DNA of 64,000 nucleotides from Limnobacter parvus (GCF_024623725.1 NZ_JANKHG010000026.1:1-64000), one strand, 5' to 3'. Counted from the first letter of the stretch, positions 37,119 to 48,208 are shown. Notes: generated from the sequence alone by a model not told the origin. Numbers and translations are program-made.

Positions 37119-37835
37119 ATGAGCGAAAAGAGAATCGTACGTTTTGAAATTTATCGCTACGACCCCGACACGGGCGAAGCGCCAAAAATGCAAAAGCTGG
37201 AAGTTGAGCTAGAACCGACCGACAAAATGTTGCTTGACGCGTTGATGCGAATCAAAAGCGATGTGGACGAGTCAATCGCTTACCGCCGCTCTTGCCGCGA
37301 AGGTGTTTGTGGCTCCGATGCCATGAACATCAACGGCAAAAACGGCTTGGCTTGTATTACCAACTTGCGCGACTTAAAACAGCCCATCGTATTGAAGCCG
37401 CTGCCTGGTCTGCCCGTGGTGCGTGACTTGATTGTGGACATGACCCAGTTCTTCAAGCAATACCATTCCATCAAGCCCTATTTGGTGAACGAAACGCCAC
37501 CCCCTGAGAAAGAGCGTTTGCAGTCGCCCGAAGAGCGTGAAGAACTGGATGGCTTGTATGAATGTATTCTGTGCGCATGCTGTTCAACCAGTTGCCCATC
37601 ATTCTGGTGGAACCCCGACAAGTTCGTGGGTCCAGCCGGTTTGCTGCAAGCCTACCGTTTTATCGCAGACAGCCGCGATCAAACCACTGGTGAGCGCCTG
37701 GACAATCTTGAAGACCCATATCGCTTGTTCCGCTGTCACACCATCATGAACTGTGTGGACGTATGCCCCAAAGGGCTAAATCCCACCAAGGCAATTGGCA
37801 AGATCAAGGAATTGATGGTTCGTCGCGCCGTCTAG
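37119..37835 (+). CDS. sdhB: Succinate dehydrogenase iron-sulfur subunit SdhB
   Basis: This 238-residue subunit carries electrons from SdhA to quinone. The [2Fe-2S] ligands are in [22 protein letters not shown], the [4Fe-4S] motif is [12 protein letters not shown], and the [3Fe-4S] motif includes [17 protein letters not shown]. It is 22 bp after sdhA with AGAGG before the ATG. A strong terminator follows within 30 bp, so it likely marks the main 3' end of the sdh message. Confidence 0.98.
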   Translation: MSEKRIVRFEIYRYDPDTGEAPKMQKLEVELEPTDKMLLDALMRIKSDVDESIAYRRSCREGVCGSDAMNINGKNGLACITNLRDLKQPIVLKPLPGLPVVRDLIVDMTQFFKQYHSIKPYLVNETPPPEKERLQSPEEREELDGLYECILCACCSTSCPSFWWNPDKFVGPAGLLQAYRFIADSRDQTTGERLDNLEDPYRLFRCHTIMNCVDVCPKGLNPTKAIGKIKELMVRRAV

Positions 37836-37864
37836 AACAGTTGTTCGGAATTATTTAACCAAAT

Positions 37865-37897
37865 CGGGGTTGTGCACTGCAAAACCCCGTTTTTTTT
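37865..37897 (+). terminator. Intrinsic terminator between sdhB and sdhE
   Basis: CGGGGTT (37865-37871) pairs with AACCCCG (37883-37889) and is followed by eight T residues. It ends only ten bases before the sdhE start codon. Confidence 0.85.
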
Positions 37898-37907
37898 GTT
37901 GTAGCTT

Positions 37908-38180
37908 ATGTCTAACCAGAATCATCAGGCTGATCCAAGTCAACGCGCGCGCCTACGCTGGCGCGCTCGACGCGGTTTGTTGGAAAATGACCTGATTATC
38001 GAACGATTTTTCGACAGGCATGAGATGGAGTTGACCAACAAGGACGTGCAGGCACTTACCGTGCTGTTCGAAGAAGTTGACAACGTTTTGCTCGACCTGT
38101 TTCTTGGCCGAAAAGAGCCAGAAGGCAGTCTGGACACACCTGATGTGCGCAAGGTAATCCAGATGATGCGAGATCTTTAA
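37908..38180 (+). CDS. sdhE: FAD assembly factor SdhE
   Basis: This 90-residue protein helps covalent attachment of FAD to SdhA. The family signature [17 protein letters not shown] (the RGxxExD motif) is at residues 18-34, and the rest is the small all-helical SdhE fold. It sits between sdhB and gltA, as in many Burkholderiales. No clear ribosome binding site precedes the ATG, since the terminator T-run lies just upstream; translation may rely on A/U-rich sequence or on read-through. Confidence 0.93.
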   Translation: MSNQNHQADPSQRARLRWRARRGLLENDLIIERFFDRHEMELTNKDVQALTVLFEEVDNVLLDLFLGRKEPEGSLDTPDVRKVIQMMRDL

Positions 38181-38205
38181 TTTCAATCTAATAGAAGGAA
38201 ATCCG

Positions 38206-39513
38206 ATGAGCACAGAACACAAGGCCACGCTGTCTTTTTCCGACGGCACCCCCTCGGTAGAATTTCCCATTCACAAAGGCACCATTGGTCCCGACGTGAT
38301 CGACATTCGCAAGCTGTACGGTTCAACCGGCAAGTTCACTTACGACCCCGGTTTTTTGTCTACAGCCGCTTGTAACTCCTCGATTACTTATATTGACGGA
38401 GACAAAGGCGAATTGCTTTATCGCGGTTACCCCATTGAGCAATTGGCACAAAACTGTGATTTCATGGACGTGTGTTATTTGCTGTTGAATGGCGAGTTGC
38501 CCAACGTTGCGGAAAAGCAAACTTTTGACGACTTGGTGACCAAGCACACCATGGTGAACGATCAAATGAACTTTTTCTTGCGTGGCTTCCGCCGCGATGC
38601 ACACCCAATGGCTGTGATGACTGGTTTGGTGGGTGGTATGTCTGCTTTCTACCCAGATTCCATGAATTTGATGGACAAAAACCAGCGCGACATTTCAGCA
38701 ATTCGTTTGATTGCTAAGATGCCGACACTTGTCGCAATGGCTTACAAGTATGGCATTGGCGCACCCAATATTTACCCGAAGAACTCACTAAGCTACACAT
38801 CCAATTTCATGCGAATGATGTTTGGCAATCCATGTGAAGAGTATCAAGTGAACGATGTACTGGTTCGCGCCATGGATCGAATTTTTATCCTGCACGCCGA
38901 CCACGAACAAAACGCTTCAACCTCAACTGTTCGTCTGTGCGCTTCGTCAGGTACCAACCCGTTTGCGGCGATTGCAGCGGGCGTGGCTTGTTTGTGGGGC
39001 CCTTCGCATGGCGGTGCGAACGAAGCTTGCCTGACCATGCTGTCTGAAATTCAGGCCAACGGTGGTATTGAGAAAATTGGCGATTTCATCGCCAAAGTGA
39101 AAGACAAAGATTCAGGCGTGCGCCTGATGGGCTTTGGTCACCGCGTTTACAAAAATTACGACCCACGCGCGAAGCTGATGCGTGAAACCTGTCATGAAGT
39201 GTTGAATGAGCTCGGCTTGCATGACGACCCCTTGTTCAAAATCGCCATGGCATTGGAAAAAATTGCGCTGGAAGATGAGTACTTTGTAAAACGCAAACTT
39301 TACCCGAACGTGGATTTTTATTCAGGCATCGTTCAAAAGGCGATTGGTATTCCTGTGCCATTGTTCACCGCCATCTTTGCGCTGGCTCGCACCGTGGGCT
39401 GGATCGCCCAATTGAACGAAATGATCGCTGACCCTGAATACAAAATCGGTCGTCCACGTCAGTTGTTCAATGGTGCAGCACACCGCGATGTGAAGCCAAT
39501 CGATCAGCGCTAA
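38206..39513 (+). CDS. gltA: Citrate synthase
   Basis: This 435-residue type II hexameric citrate synthase condenses acetyl-CoA with oxaloacetate to start the TCA cycle. It has the N-terminal beta domain of the NADH-sensitive class. The catalytic regions are [15 protein letters not shown] and [14 protein letters not shown], with the third residue in [13 protein letters not shown] lies six bases before the ATG, 25 bp after sdhE. Its stop codon overlaps that of the convergent Cache/CheW-like gene, and its terminator lies inside that gene. Confidence 0.98.
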   Translation: MSTEHKATLSFSDGTPSVEFPIHKGTIGPDVIDIRKLYGSTGKFTYDPGFLSTAACNSSITYIDGDKGELLYRGYPIEQLAQNCDFMDVCYLLLNGELPNVAEKQTFDDLVTKHTMVNDQMNFFLRGFRRDAHPMAVMTGLVGGMSAFYPDSMNLMDKNQRDISAIRLIAKMPTLVAMAYKYGIGAPNIYPKNSLSYTSNFMRMMFGNPCEEYQVNDVLVRAMDRIFILHADHEQNASTSTVRLCASSGTNPFAAIAAGVACLWGPSHGGANEACLTMLSEIQANGGIEKIGDFIAKVKDKDSGVRLMGFGHRVYKNYDPRAKLMRETCHEVLNELGLHDDPLFKIAMALEKIALEDEYFVKRKLYPNVDFYSGIVQKAIGIPVPLFTAIFALARTVGWIAQLNEMIADPEYKIGRPRQLFNGAAHRDVKPIDQR

Positions 39514-42110
39514 TCCACGCGTCGTAGTACTTTCTGTAAAAGCCCCTGACCTGTGTTGGGGGCTTTTTTTATACCTGCTTCCAGCTGATTCAGAAGTTGC
39601 TCGATATTCAGCATGACAACTATTCCGGATCCGGTTTGTATCAGCCCCTGAACAATGCTGCATTTTGTGTTTAAGCCGGCTGACTCTTGAATCGCAGACA
39701 TGGGCAGGCTGGGTATCTCGCCCAGATCATCCACGGCGAGGGCGATTCTCGCGCGGTGCTTCCCGGTTTTCAACAGAATCATTTGTTTCCGAGTTTTCAA
39801 GCCGAGTACAGGACAGGGCTTCGATTCAAGAACTTGTTCGAGATTTACCAAGGTGACAGACTCATTTTTGTGCAGCGTGGTGCCCACAATCCAGTTGGGC
39901 GTATTTGGCATTCGAGCAATTTGGTCGCACAAAAAGGCTTCTACTGCGTCCTCGCTGTCAAGCCCATACCAGGACTGACCAAGGCGAAACGACGCAACAT
40001 CCACCATTTGCTCTTTCAGCCCGGTTTGTCGAAATTCATCAAAGTTCATTTCAATCGGCTTATTTCGGTTTTTCGCCAAAGCGCCAATATTCAGGCCATA
40101 CACGCAAATCAGATTGTTCTGATAGGCGCTAGAATCGCTTTTGTACTCGCGGTACGCCCCTGAATTGCAACTGCCGTAGGCAATCAGGCGGTTTTCATGC
40201 GTGAAGTAACCCAGTTCATTGCCTTGTTTTTCAAAGGGTAGTCTGCGCTTGACAGGCAAGTTCAATCGGCCATTTTCGCAAAACTGATCGGTGGTCGAAG
40301 ACACGATTCGATTCTGTTCATCCACAAAGAATGCAAAGGCCTTGTGTTTGCTGTCGCCCATTGATTCGTTAAGAATCGCTTCAAACTGTGGTTCACTGTC
40401 GAACACCAGTGCAATGGCGCCAGTGACTTCAGTGGGGTGACTGGGGTCTTCGAAGATGGCTGCTGCGTAAATGTAAGTAGGTCGGTCTTGATACAGTGGG
40501 GTTGATTCAAATTCCGACACGCAATACTGGGTTTGATCCTTCAGCTGTATCACTTGCCTGGCCCAGGCAGCTTCGATGTATGTGCCGGGCTCGGTTAGTT
40601 GTGCACTGTCGCACATCACATGGCCTGTGCGGTCCAAAAGTAAAATATTCGTGTACACCGTGTAAAGGCTGTGAATATGTTTCAAGCAATCCATGGCCCG
40701 CGCTCGTGCAGCGGTGTCGTTGATCTGCACCAAAGCATCGCGCAGTGTCGGATTCAGTGCCCACCATCGGCAATCGTTCGCACGTTCGTAAAGATTTCGG
40801 TCCATCAAATCGATCGCCAGCATGGCTCGCGCTTGTTGTTCGATTTGGAAGCCATTGATTTCAGTTTGAACCAGGTCGTGAAGGGAGTTGGTGAACAATG
40901 TTTTGGTTCGTTCACCTGTTCGGCTAATTTCCCACAACAGGGTTTTGCTGAATGAGCCGCCCAGGTCTGTTTTGACCTCGCGTTGGTTCATGTTGCCATT
41001 CCATACGCTTCGATTTAGTTGTCGCTGTATTTGCTCAGCCTGATCCTGAATTTTTAAAATTCGGTGATCAATCAGTCCGTCTTTTTTGTCAATTTCAGGC
41101 AATCTATTCGTATTGCTGTGATTGGTATTGAACGCATGACTCAGTGGCACCAGACAAAATCCTTTCCAGCCGGGCCCCGCGTAGCCTTGATATCCTCGTG
41201 TTGAGCGCACGCAGCACAGGTAAGCCATCGGGCCAATTTGCGCCAATCCCCAATCGGAGTTTTCCGGCAAACAAATGGTCTGGTTGGGTGCAATGTACTG
41301 GGGGTTGCTGGATACAAGAACCTTGCCCTGCGTGTCGCTGACACCGCACACCCGCCATTCGGGTTGACTGGCAGCGTTACGCCGACCCACCACTTTGGAA
41401 AACAGGGCTTCACTTTCTTGCTCAAGATTAAATACAAGGGCGATGTAGCCTTTGATTTGACCCGCCAAGCCGATCTTCCAGGCATAGATTAATTCGTCTT
41501 TCAGGTCCGTTGGATCTTCCTGTACGGGGCGGTATGCCTCCACATAGTTGGCTGAACCCAACACCTGCGCTTTGAGCCATTCCAGTGACGTACCTGCGGT
41601 CAGCTTCCCTTGCATGTCAGCAATTACCTTGGCCTGTGCGTCCATCAAAATCACATTTTTGTAAACCGAGTAATTGGTCACATAGTCGCGCATTCTTCGA
41701 GTTACTTCATGCGCGGCAGTGTCGGTGAGCGGTGTGTTTTGATGATCGTCGCAACATTGACTGAATACCGGGTCAGTGGCCAAAAAGCCGATGTCCGCTG
41801 TGCGCTCATACAAATTTCGAATCAGAATATCGATTGAATTTTGTGCTCGAGTCGAAAGTAACTCAATGGCCTGGTGTGTGGATTGCTCCACAAGAAAATT
41901 TGTCAGATCACAAGCCAGTTGCTGGAAGTGCTGGCGGGTGTCGGAAATCTCGGTGCCCACCTGTGTCAGTTCACCCAGAAGGCTCAGACTGTTCCAGGTT
42001 GACTGAAGGTCTCGCAGTTCATCAATCAGCTCGTGCACGCTGTCAATATTCTTCGCCATGTCGATGTGGGCAACATCAATCTCGATGCCCCGGTATTTGC
42101 GGCTTGCCAT
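39510..42110 (-). CDS. Soluble protein with two Cache-like regions and a C-terminal CheW-like domain
   Basis: This 866-residue protein has no signal peptide and no clear transmembrane helix, so it is likely cytosolic. It contains two similar sensory-type regions, one near 95-320 (with [18 protein letters not shown]) and one near 430-690 (with [19 protein letters not shown]). Both contain Cache/PDC-like strands such as [13 protein letters not shown] and [13 protein letters not shown]. The last 160 residues (from [16 protein letters not shown]) resemble CheW, ending [12 protein letters not shown]. Canonical Cache sensors face the periplasm, so a soluble form coupled to CheW is unusual. It might link an intracellular signal to a chemotaxis-type kinase array. 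No che genes are nearby. Domain calls are by pattern recognition only. Confidence 0.75.
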   Translation of the reverse strand: MASRKYRGIEIDVAHIDMAKNIDSVHELIDELRDLQSTWNSLSLLGELTQVGTEISDTRQHFQQLACDLTNFLVEQSTHQAIELLSTRAQNSIDILIRNLYERTADIGFLATDPVFSQCCDDHQNTPLTDTAAHEVTRRMRDYVTNYSVYKNVILMDAQAKVIADMQGKLTAGTSLEWLKAQVLGSANYVEAYRPVQEDPTDLKDELIYAWKIGLAGQIKGYIALVFNLEQESEALFSKVVGRRNAASQPEWRVCGVSDTQGKVLVSSNPQYIAPNQTICLPENSDWGLAQIGPMAYLCCVRSTRGYQGYAGPGWKGFCLVPLSHAFNTNHSNTNRLPEIDKKDGLIDHRILKIQDQAEQIQRQLNRSVWNGNMNQREVKTDLGGSFSKTLLWEISRTGERTKTLFTNSLHDLVQTEINGFQIEQQARAMLAIDLMDRNLYERANDCRWWALNPTLRDALVQINDTAARARAMDCLKHIHSLYTVYTNILLLDRTGHVMCDSAQLTEPGTYIEAAWARQVIQLKDQTQYCVSEFESTPLYQDRPTYIYAAAIFEDPSHPTEVTGAIALVFDSEPQFEAILNESMGDSKHKAFAFFVDEQNRIVSSTTDQFCENGRLNLPVKRRLPFEKQGNELGYFTHENRLIAYGSCNSGAYREYKSDSSAYQNNLICVYGLNIGALAKNRNKPIEMNFDEFRQTGLKEQMVDVASFRLGQSWYGLDSEDAVEAFLCDQIARMPNTPNWIVGTTLHKNESVTLVNLEQVLESKPCPVLGLKTRKQMILLKTGKHRARIALAVDDLGEIPSLPMSAIQESAGLNTKCSIVQGLIQTGSGIVVMLNIEQLLNQLEAGIKKAPNTGQGLLQKVLRRVD
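39537..39571 (+). terminator. Intrinsic terminator of gltA
   Basis: AAAAGCCCC pairs with GGGGCTTTTTTT across an 11-nt loop. It lies within the last codons of the convergent Cache/CheW-like gene. Confidence 0.88.
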
Positions 42111-42490
42111 GTGCCTATCCCTTCGGTGGAATAAGTATGTATGGTCCTGTTATTTGTCATGAGAGTGATCCCCTCGTAGAGTGGGGATCGCTCGCACGGG
42201 TGGAGATTTAACTGACGATCGTGAGAGCGTCACTTCAAAACCACACATTTGCAGCTTGCCGGTCGGATCGGTTTAGGGTGAGGTCTCTAATCTGCTATGC
42301 TTTGGGCTTACTCTTAAAACAGTCTTTTTGGCTGTTTTTTGCTATCTGGTTAGGGGCAGGAGCCCTACATACCAGACGGGGAGTGCGGTTTAACCCACGT
42401 GTGTAGGGATTCGGTCCGATGGCGATTGCCGAGGTCGAGTCCGAACCCCACATCTTTGAAACGAGAAACTCGGAAAAAGGTGAAGCGCAA
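42111..42490. other. 380-bp divergent intergenic region before sucA
   Basis: This stretch separates the Cache/CheW-like gene from sucA. It holds a strong hairpin at 42163-42193, a terminator-like AAAACAG/CTGTTTT element with T-run at 42316-42340, and a small TAGGGGC/GCCCTA hairpin near 42350-42366. The sucA reading frame is open from 42419, but the ribosome binding site supports 42491. I found no convincing small gene. Confidence 0.6.
42163..42193. other. 11-bp hairpin upstream of the Cache/CheW-like gene
   Basis: GAGTGATCCCC (42163-42173) and GGGGATCGCTC (42183-42193) pair at 10 of 11 positions with a 9-nt loop. No T-run follows on either strand; it could be an operator or an mRNA leader structure. 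Confidence 0.55.
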
Positions 42491-45349
42491 ATGATGCGAT
42501 CATTTCAACAAAACTCGTATTTGTTCGGGGGCAATGCGCCCTATGTCGAAGAAATGTACGAGGCCTACCTGGACAACCCAGGCTCTGTGCCAGACAAATG
42601 GCGCGCCTATTTTGACCAACTGCAGATGGTTCCTTCCGCTCACGGTGACGTGAACGAGAAAGACGTCGCCCATGCGCCGGTCGTGCAGTCTTTTGCGCAA
42701 CGTGCCAAAAAAGGTTTCTTGCAGCCACAGATTCAGTCCGCCGACTTGGAAGTGGCCAAAAAGCAGGTGCATGTGCAGTCAATCGTGGCCGCATATCGCT
42801 TCCTGGGCTCCCGCTTTGCCGATCTCGATCCGCTCAAACGACAGGAACGCCCGAACATCCCGGAACTTGATCCCGCCTTTTATGGCTTGACCGAGGCGGA
42901 CATGGACATCACGTTCTCCGCCACCAACACGTATTTCGGCCAAGATCAAATGACCCTTCGCGATATCGTGAAGGCACTGCGCGACACCTACTGCCGCTCC
43001 ATTGGTATTGAATACATGCACATCAGTGACCCCGCCCAAAAGCGTTGGTTGCAGGAACGAATGGAAACCAGCCTGGGCACGGCCCAGCTTTCGACCGAAG
43101 AAAAATTGCACATTCTTGAGCGATTGACTGCCGCTGAAGGTTTGGAGCGTTATCTGCATACACGTTATGTGGGTCAAAAGCGTTTTTCGCTTGAAGGTGG
43201 TGAGTCTTTTATTGCATCGCTTGACCATGTCATTCAGCGTGGCGGTGCCAACGGTGTTCAAGAAACCATTATTGGTATGGCCCACCGAGGCCGCTTGAAC
43301 GTACTGGTAAATATTCTGGGCAAAAGCCCAAGCCAGTTGTTTGAAGAATTTGAAGGCAAGCATGCCGATGATTTGCCTGCCGGTGACGTGAAATATCACC
43401 AAGGCTTCTCGTCCGATGTCACCACACCCGGTGGCCCCATGCACTTGTCACTGGCATTCAATCCATCGCACCTTGAAATCGTTAATCCTGTAGTCGAGGG
43501 TTCAGTAAAGGCACGCCAGGAACGCCGTGGCGACAAGGAAGGCAAGCAAGTGCTACCAGTACTGGTGCACGGCGATGCTGCATTCGCCGGCCAAGGTGTT
43601 GTGATGGAAACCTTGAACCTGGTACACACCCGCGGCTACGGCACCGGCGGTACGGTTCATATCGTCATTAACAACCAGATTGGCTTTACAACTTCCGACC
43701 CCCGCGACAGCCGTTCCACGCTGTATTGCTCAGACGTGGTCAAAATGATCGAAGCGCCCGTGTTCCACGTGAATGGCGACGATCCTGAAGCGGTAATTTT
43801 TGTTACCCAGTTGGCTTTGGACTTCCGCATGGAATTCCAGCAAGACGTGGTCATTGATATTGTGTGTTTCCGCAAGCTTGGCCACAACGAACAAGACACG
43901 CCAGCAGTAACCCAACCACTGATGTACAAGAAAATTGGCCAGCACCCTGGCACCCGTGCCTTGTATGCAGAGCGCTTGGTGATGCAGGGCTTGCTGAAAG
44001 AAGACGGCGCCGAGAAATTGGTGGCTGACTTCCGCGCCGCGATGGACGAAGGCAAGCACAATCGCGCCGACCCTGTGCTGACCAATTACAAAAGCAAGTT
44101 TTCAGTGGATTGGTCACCTTACTTGAACAAGAAGTGGACTGACGCGGCCGACACCTCTGTGCCTGTTTCTGAAATCAAGCGCTTGTCCGAGCGTATTACC
44201 ACCGTGCCAGAAACCTTCAAGGTTCACCCCTTGGTACAGAAAGTAATCGCCGACCGTGCTGCGATGGGGCAGGGTGAAACCCAGTTGGATTGGGGCATGG
44301 GCGAGCACCTCGCCTACGCTTCACTGGTTTCGTCGGGCTACGCGGTTCGAATGACTGGTCAGGATTGTGGTCGTGGCACATTTACTCACCGCCATGCTGT
44401 GTTGCATCATCAGGGTCGTGAGAAGTGGAACGAGGGCACCTACGTTCCTCTGGAAAATATTTCTGAAAGCCAAGCACCTTTCACCGTAATCGATTCCGTA
44501 TTGTCAGAAGAGGCCGTACTTGGTTTTGAATACGGTTACTCAACTGCCGAACCGAATACCCTGGTAATTTGGGAAGCACAATTTGGTGACTTCGCAAACG
44601 GCGCCCAGGTAGTGATCGACCAGTTCATCTCATCGGGTGAAGTGAAGTGGGGCCGTGCTTCTGGCTTGGTCATGATGTTGCCACACGGCTACGAGGGCCA
44701 GGGTCCTGAACACTCGTCTGCCCGCATTGAACGTTTCTTGCAGCTTTGCGCTGAGAACAATATGCAGGTATGCCAGCCCACAACGCCGGCGCAAATTTTC
44801 CACCTGTTGCGCCGTCAAATGATCCGCTTGTTCCGCAAGCCATTGATCATCATGACGCCGAAGTCTTTGTTGCGCCACAAAGAGGCCACATCTTCTTTGC
44901 AAGACCTGTCCAAGGGCCATTTTCAGACAGTGATTGGTGATCAAGGCGAACTTGAAGCCAGCAAGGTCAAACGTGTGGTGCTTTGTTCAGGCCGTGTGTA
45001 TTACGACCTGGTAGCTGCTCGCCGTGAACGCAACATCAAAGATGTTGCAATTGCCCGGGTTGAGCAACTGTATCCATTCCCGCACAAGTCATTGAGCGCT
45101 GAACTGCGCAAGTACCCCAATTTGACCGATGTGGTGTGGTGTCAGGACGAACCGCAAAACCAGGGCCCCTGGTTCCAGATTCAACACAATGTGTTGGAAA
45201 ACCTGGCCGAGGGACAACGCTTGGGTTATGCCGGCCGTCCGGCTTCAGCTTCTCCTGCCGTGGGCTATTACGCCAAGCACAACGAACAGCAAAAAGCGCT
45301 GATCGATGCGGCTTTTGGCAAGCTCAAAGGTTTCGTAATCACCAAGTAA
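42491..45349 (+). CDS. sucA: 2-oxoglutarate dehydrogenase E1 component
   Basis: This 952-residue thiamine-diphosphate enzyme decarboxylates 2-oxoglutarate and passes the succinyl group to the lipoyl arm of SucB. The N-terminus has the E2-binding type sequence SYLFGGNAPYVEEMYEAYL. The His-rich AHRGRLNVLVN region, the GDAAFAGQGVVMET region, and the transketolase-like second half (DCGRGTFTHRHAVLH) are all present. The frame extends upstream to 42419, but ATG 42491 has AAGGTG eight bases before it and fits the family N-terminus. It is the first gene of sucA-sucB-lpd. Confidence 0.97.
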   Translation: MMRSFQQNSYLFGGNAPYVEEMYEAYLDNPGSVPDKWRAYFDQLQMVPSAHGDVNEKDVAHAPVVQSFAQRAKKGFLQPQIQSADLEVAKKQVHVQSIVAAYRFLGSRFADLDPLKRQERPNIPELDPAFYGLTEADMDITFSATNTYFGQDQMTLRDIVKALRDTYCRSIGIEYMHISDPAQKRWLQERMETSLGTAQLSTEEKLHILERLTAAEGLERYLHTRYVGQKRFSLEGGESFIASLDHVIQRGGANGVQETIIGMAHRGRLNVLVNILGKSPSQLFEEFEGKHADDLPAGDVKYHQGFSSDVTTPGGPMHLSLAFNPSHLEIVNPVVEGSVKARQERRGDKEGKQVLPVLVHGDAAFAGQGVVMETLNLVHTRGYGTGGTVHIVINNQIGFTTSDPRDSRSTLYCSDVVKMIEAPVFHVNGDDPEAVIFVTQLALDFRMEFQQDVVIDIVCFRKLGHNEQDTPAVTQPLMYKKIGQHPGTRALYAERLVMQGLLKEDGAEKLVADFRAAMDEGKHNRADPVLTNYKSKFSVDWSPYLNKKWTDAADTSVPVSEIKRLSERITTVPETFKVHPLVQKVIADRAAMGQGETQLDWGMGEHLAYASLVSSGYAVRMTGQDCGRGTFTHRHAVLHHQGREKWNEGTYVPLENISESQAPFTVIDSVLSEEAVLGFEYGYSTAEPNTLVIWEAQFGDFANGAQVVIDQFISSGEVKWGRASGLVMMLPHGYEGQGPEHSSARIERFLQLCAENNMQVCQPTTPAQIFHLLRRQMIRLFRKPLIIMTPKSLLRHKEATSSLQDLSKGHFQTVIGDQGELEASKVKRVVLCSGRVYYDLVAARRERNIKDVAIARVEQLYPFPHKSLSAELRKYPNLTDVVWCQDEPQNQGPWFQIQHNVLENLAEGQRLGYAGRPASASPAVGYYAKHNEQQKALIDAAFGKLKGFVITK

Positions 45350-45418
45350 TTACAGGAAGTGGGCTGACCATGTTGGTCGCCCGCACTTGAACAAAGAATT
45401 CAAAAAGGAAAATATTCC

Positions 45419-46705
45419 ATGGCAATCGTAGAAGTGGTCGTACCACAACTGTCCGAATCTGTCGCCGAAGCAACATTGTTGAATTGGTACAAAAAACCCG
45501 GTGAAGCCGTTAAGCGTGACGAAAATCTGATCGACATCGAAACCGACAAGGTGGTACTTGAAGTGCCCGCGCCCTCTGCCGGAGTAATTATTGAAATTTT
45601 GTGTGAAGACGGTGCCACCGTGGTGGCCGGTCAACTGTTGGCGAAAATCGACACGGAAGCCAGTGCCGGCGCCACACCCACTGAAGTCAAGCCTGCGCAA
45701 ACTGCTGCTGCCCCAGCTTCTCAAGCCCCTGCGCCTGCTGCTGCTGGCAGCCATGCGGATGGTTCAGTGGCTATGCCAGCCGCTGCCAAAATGATGGCTG
45801 AGAATAAACTGAGCGCAGATCAAATTGCAGGTTCAGGTAAAGATGGCCGCATTACCAAAGGTGATGTGATCGGTACTCTGAATGCACCGGCCTCAACACC
45901 CGCACCTTCAGCCAAACCTGCTTCTGCACCTGCCCCTGCCGCAAAACCAGTCAGCTTGTTGCCTGAAGTCAAAGCGCCACTTGATCCTTCGACCTTGATG
46001 GAAGGCCGCCCCGAGCAGCGCGTCCCCATGAGCCGCTTGCGTGCCCGTGTTGCCGAGCGTTTGGTGCAGTCGCAGCAAACCAATGCAATTTTGACCACCT
46101 TCAATGAAGTGAACATGAAGCCAGTCATGGATTTGCGCAACAAGTACAAAGACAAGTTCGAAAAAGAACACGGTGCCAAGTTGGGTTTTATGGGCTTTTT
46201 CGTAAAAGCCGCAGTAGCCGCCCTGAAAAAGTACCCCGTATTGAACGCATCTGTAGATGGTAACGATATCGTGTACCACGGTTATTTCGACATTGGTATT
46301 GCAGTGGGTTCCCCACGTGGTTTGGTGGTACCGATTATTCGCAATGCCGATCAGTTGAGCATTGCCGACATTGAAATGAAAATTTCTGAATTTGGCCAGA
46401 AAGCCAAGGACGGAAAGCTAACGCTTGATGACTTGACCGGTGGTACATTCTCCATCTCCAACGGTGGTGTATTTGGCTCCATGTTGTCGACTCCGATTAT
46501 TAACCCACCCCAGTCTGCAATCTTGGGCATTCACGCCACAAAAGAGCGTGCTGTGGTTGAGAACGGCGAAATCGTGATTCGCCCCATGAACTACCTGGCC
46601 ATGAGCTACGACCACCGAATTATCGACGGCCGTGAAGCGGTACTTGGTCTGGTTGCAATGAAAGAAGCTCTGGAAGACCCAGCTCGCTTGTTGCTGGAAC
46701 TTTAA
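45419..46705 (+). CDS. sucB: Dihydrolipoyllysine succinyltransferase (E2 of 2-oxoglutarate dehydrogenase)
   Basis: This 428-residue protein forms the core of the 2-oxoglutarate dehydrogenase complex. It has one N-terminal lipoyl domain with Lys44 in ETDKVVLE. An Ala/Pro-rich linker (about 80-110) leads to a peripheral-subunit-binding domain (AAAKMMAENKLSADQIAGSG) and a second Ala/Pro linker. The catalytic domain has SYDHRIIDGREAV at its end. AAGGA precedes the ATG. It lies 70 bp after sucA and 12 bp before lpd. Confidence 0.97.
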   Translation: MAIVEVVVPQLSESVAEATLLNWYKKPGEAVKRDENLIDIETDKVVLEVPAPSAGVIIEILCEDGATVVAGQLLAKIDTEASAGATPTEVKPAQTAAAPASQAPAPAAAGSHADGSVAMPAAAKMMAENKLSADQIAGSGKDGRITKGDVIGTLNAPASTPAPSAKPASAPAPAAKPVSLLPEVKAPLDPSTLMEGRPEQRVPMSRLRARVAERLVQSQQTNAILTTFNEVNMKPVMDLRNKYKDKFEKEHGAKLGFMGFFVKAAVAALKKYPVLNASVDGNDIVYHGYFDIGIAVGSPRGLVVPIIRNADQLSIADIEMKISEFGQKAKDGKLTLDDLTGGTFSISNGGVFGSMLSTPIINPPQSAILGIHATKERAVVENGEIVIRPMNYLAMSYDHRIIDGREAVLGLVAMKEALEDPARLLLEL

Positions 46706-46717
46706 GGGGAACTATTC

Positions 46718-48154
46718 ATGAGCACACAATATGATGTAGTAGTGATCGGCGCGGGTCCTGGCGGTTACATCGCTGCTATTCGTGCCGGGCAGTTGGGTAT
46801 GAAAGTGGCCTGTATTGAAGGTCATTCATACGACGATCCCAAAGGCGAGCCGCGTTTGGGCGGCACTTGTCTGAATGTGGGTTGTATTCCATCCAAGGCC
46901 TTGTTGGCTTCTTCCGAGGAGTTTGAGAAGATTTCCCACCACGCTGAAGACCATGGCATTAGCGTGTCTGGCGCGAAGATGGATGTGGCCAAGATGATCA
47001 AACGCAAGGATGACATCGTGACCAAAATGACTGGTGGCATTCAATACTTGTTCAAGAAAAACAAGGTGACACCAATCAAAGGTTGGGCCAGTTTTTCAGG
47101 CAAGGTCGAGGGCGGTTTTGAGCTGACGGTGAAAACCGCAGCAGGTGAAGAAAAAGTGACCGCCAAGCAGGTGATTGTGGCCACAGGTTCCAAGGCCCGC
47201 CACTTGCCCAACGTACCCGTTGACAACGAAGTAATTTGCGACAACGAAGGCGCTTTGAAGTTTGGTGCTGTGCCCAAAAAATTGGGTGTGATTGGCGCCG
47301 GCGTTATTGGTCTTGAGTTGGGCTCGGTGTGGCGCCGTTTGGGTGCTGAAGTCACCGTGCTTGAAGCCATGCCCAATTTCCTGGCCGCTTGCGACGAGGG
47401 CGTTGCCAAGGAAATGCTGAAAATCTTCACCAAGCAAGGTTTGAAGATAAATATGGGCGTGAAAATTGGTGATGTGAAAGCCAGCAAGAAAGGTGTTTCT
47501 GTGGCTTACACCGACGCCGATGGAAATGCGCAAACGCTGGATTGCGACAAGCTGATCGTCTCGGTTGGCCGTGTGCCCAACACCGATGGCTTGAATCTTG
47601 AAGCGGTTGGTTTGAAAACCAACGACCGTGGTCAAATCGATGTAGATGCACATTGCCAAACTTTGGTGGCAGGAATTTACGCAGTTGGCGATGTAATTCG
47701 CGGTGCCATGCTGGCGCACAAAGCGGAAGAAGAAGGCGTCATGGTTGCTGAAATCATGGCGGGTCAAGCTGGCCATTGCAACTACGACACCATTCCCTGG
47801 GTTATTTACACATCGCCTGAAGTGGCGTGGGTTGGCAAAACCGAGCAGCAGTTGAAGCAAGATGGCCGCAAGTACAAGACGGGCCAGTTTCCGTTCATGG
47901 CCAATGGCCGTGCGTTGGGGCAGGGCGATTCACAAGGTTTCGTGAAGGTGTTGGCCGATGCAACCACTGATGAAGTATTGGGTGTTCACATCATCAACAG
48001 CCATGCCTCTGATTTGATTGCTGAAGCTGTGATGGCCATGGAGTTCAAGGCATCTTCTGAAGACATTGGGCGAATTTGCCATGCACACCCCAGTTTGTCT
48101 GAAGTAATGAAAGAAGCGGCTTTGGCTTGCGACAAGCGCCAACTGAACGGTTAA
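46718..48154 (+). CDS. lpdA: Dihydrolipoyl dehydrogenase (E3)
   Basis: This 478-residue flavoprotein reoxidises the lipoyl arm of SucB with NAD. FAD-binding [15 protein letters not shown] (11-25), redox-active Cys51 and Cys56 in [13 protein letters not shown], the NAD-binding [13 protein letters not shown] and the C-terminal catalytic [13 protein letters not shown] are all visible. AGGGGA precedes the ATG. It closes the sucAB-lpd operon, followed by a terminator. Confidence 0.97.
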   Translation: MSTQYDVVVIGAGPGGYIAAIRAGQLGMKVACIEGHSYDDPKGEPRLGGTCLNVGCIPSKALLASSEEFEKISHHAEDHGISVSGAKMDVAKMIKRKDDIVTKMTGGIQYLFKKNKVTPIKGWASFSGKVEGGFELTVKTAAGEEKVTAKQVIVATGSKARHLPNVPVDNEVICDNEGALKFGAVPKKLGVIGAGVIGLELGSVWRRLGAEVTVLEAMPNFLAACDEGVAKEMLKIFTKQGLKINMGVKIGDVKASKKGVSVAYTDADGNAQTLDCDKLIVSVGRVPNTDGLNLEAVGLKTNDRGQIDVDAHCQTLVAGIYAVGDVIRGAMLAHKAEEEGVMVAEIMAGQAGHCNYDTIPWVIYTSPEVAWVGKTEQQLKQDGRKYKTGQFPFMANGRALGQGDSQGFVKVLADATTDEVLGVHIINSHASDLIAEAVMAMEFKASSEDIGRICHAHPSLSEVMKEAALACDKRQLNG

Positions 48155-48175
48155 TATTCGTTTCAGTGTTTTTCC

Positions 48176-48208
48176 AAACGGCTGGTGAATGTTTCATCGG
48201 CCGTTTTT
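48176..48208 (+). terminator. Intrinsic terminator after lpdA
   Basis: AAACGGC (48176-48182) pairs with GCCGTTT (48200-48206) and is followed by more T residues. Confidence 0.75.

Noticed and set aside
47096-47860. 254-codon minus-strand frame inside lpdA
   Set aside because: Antisense shadow of lpdA.
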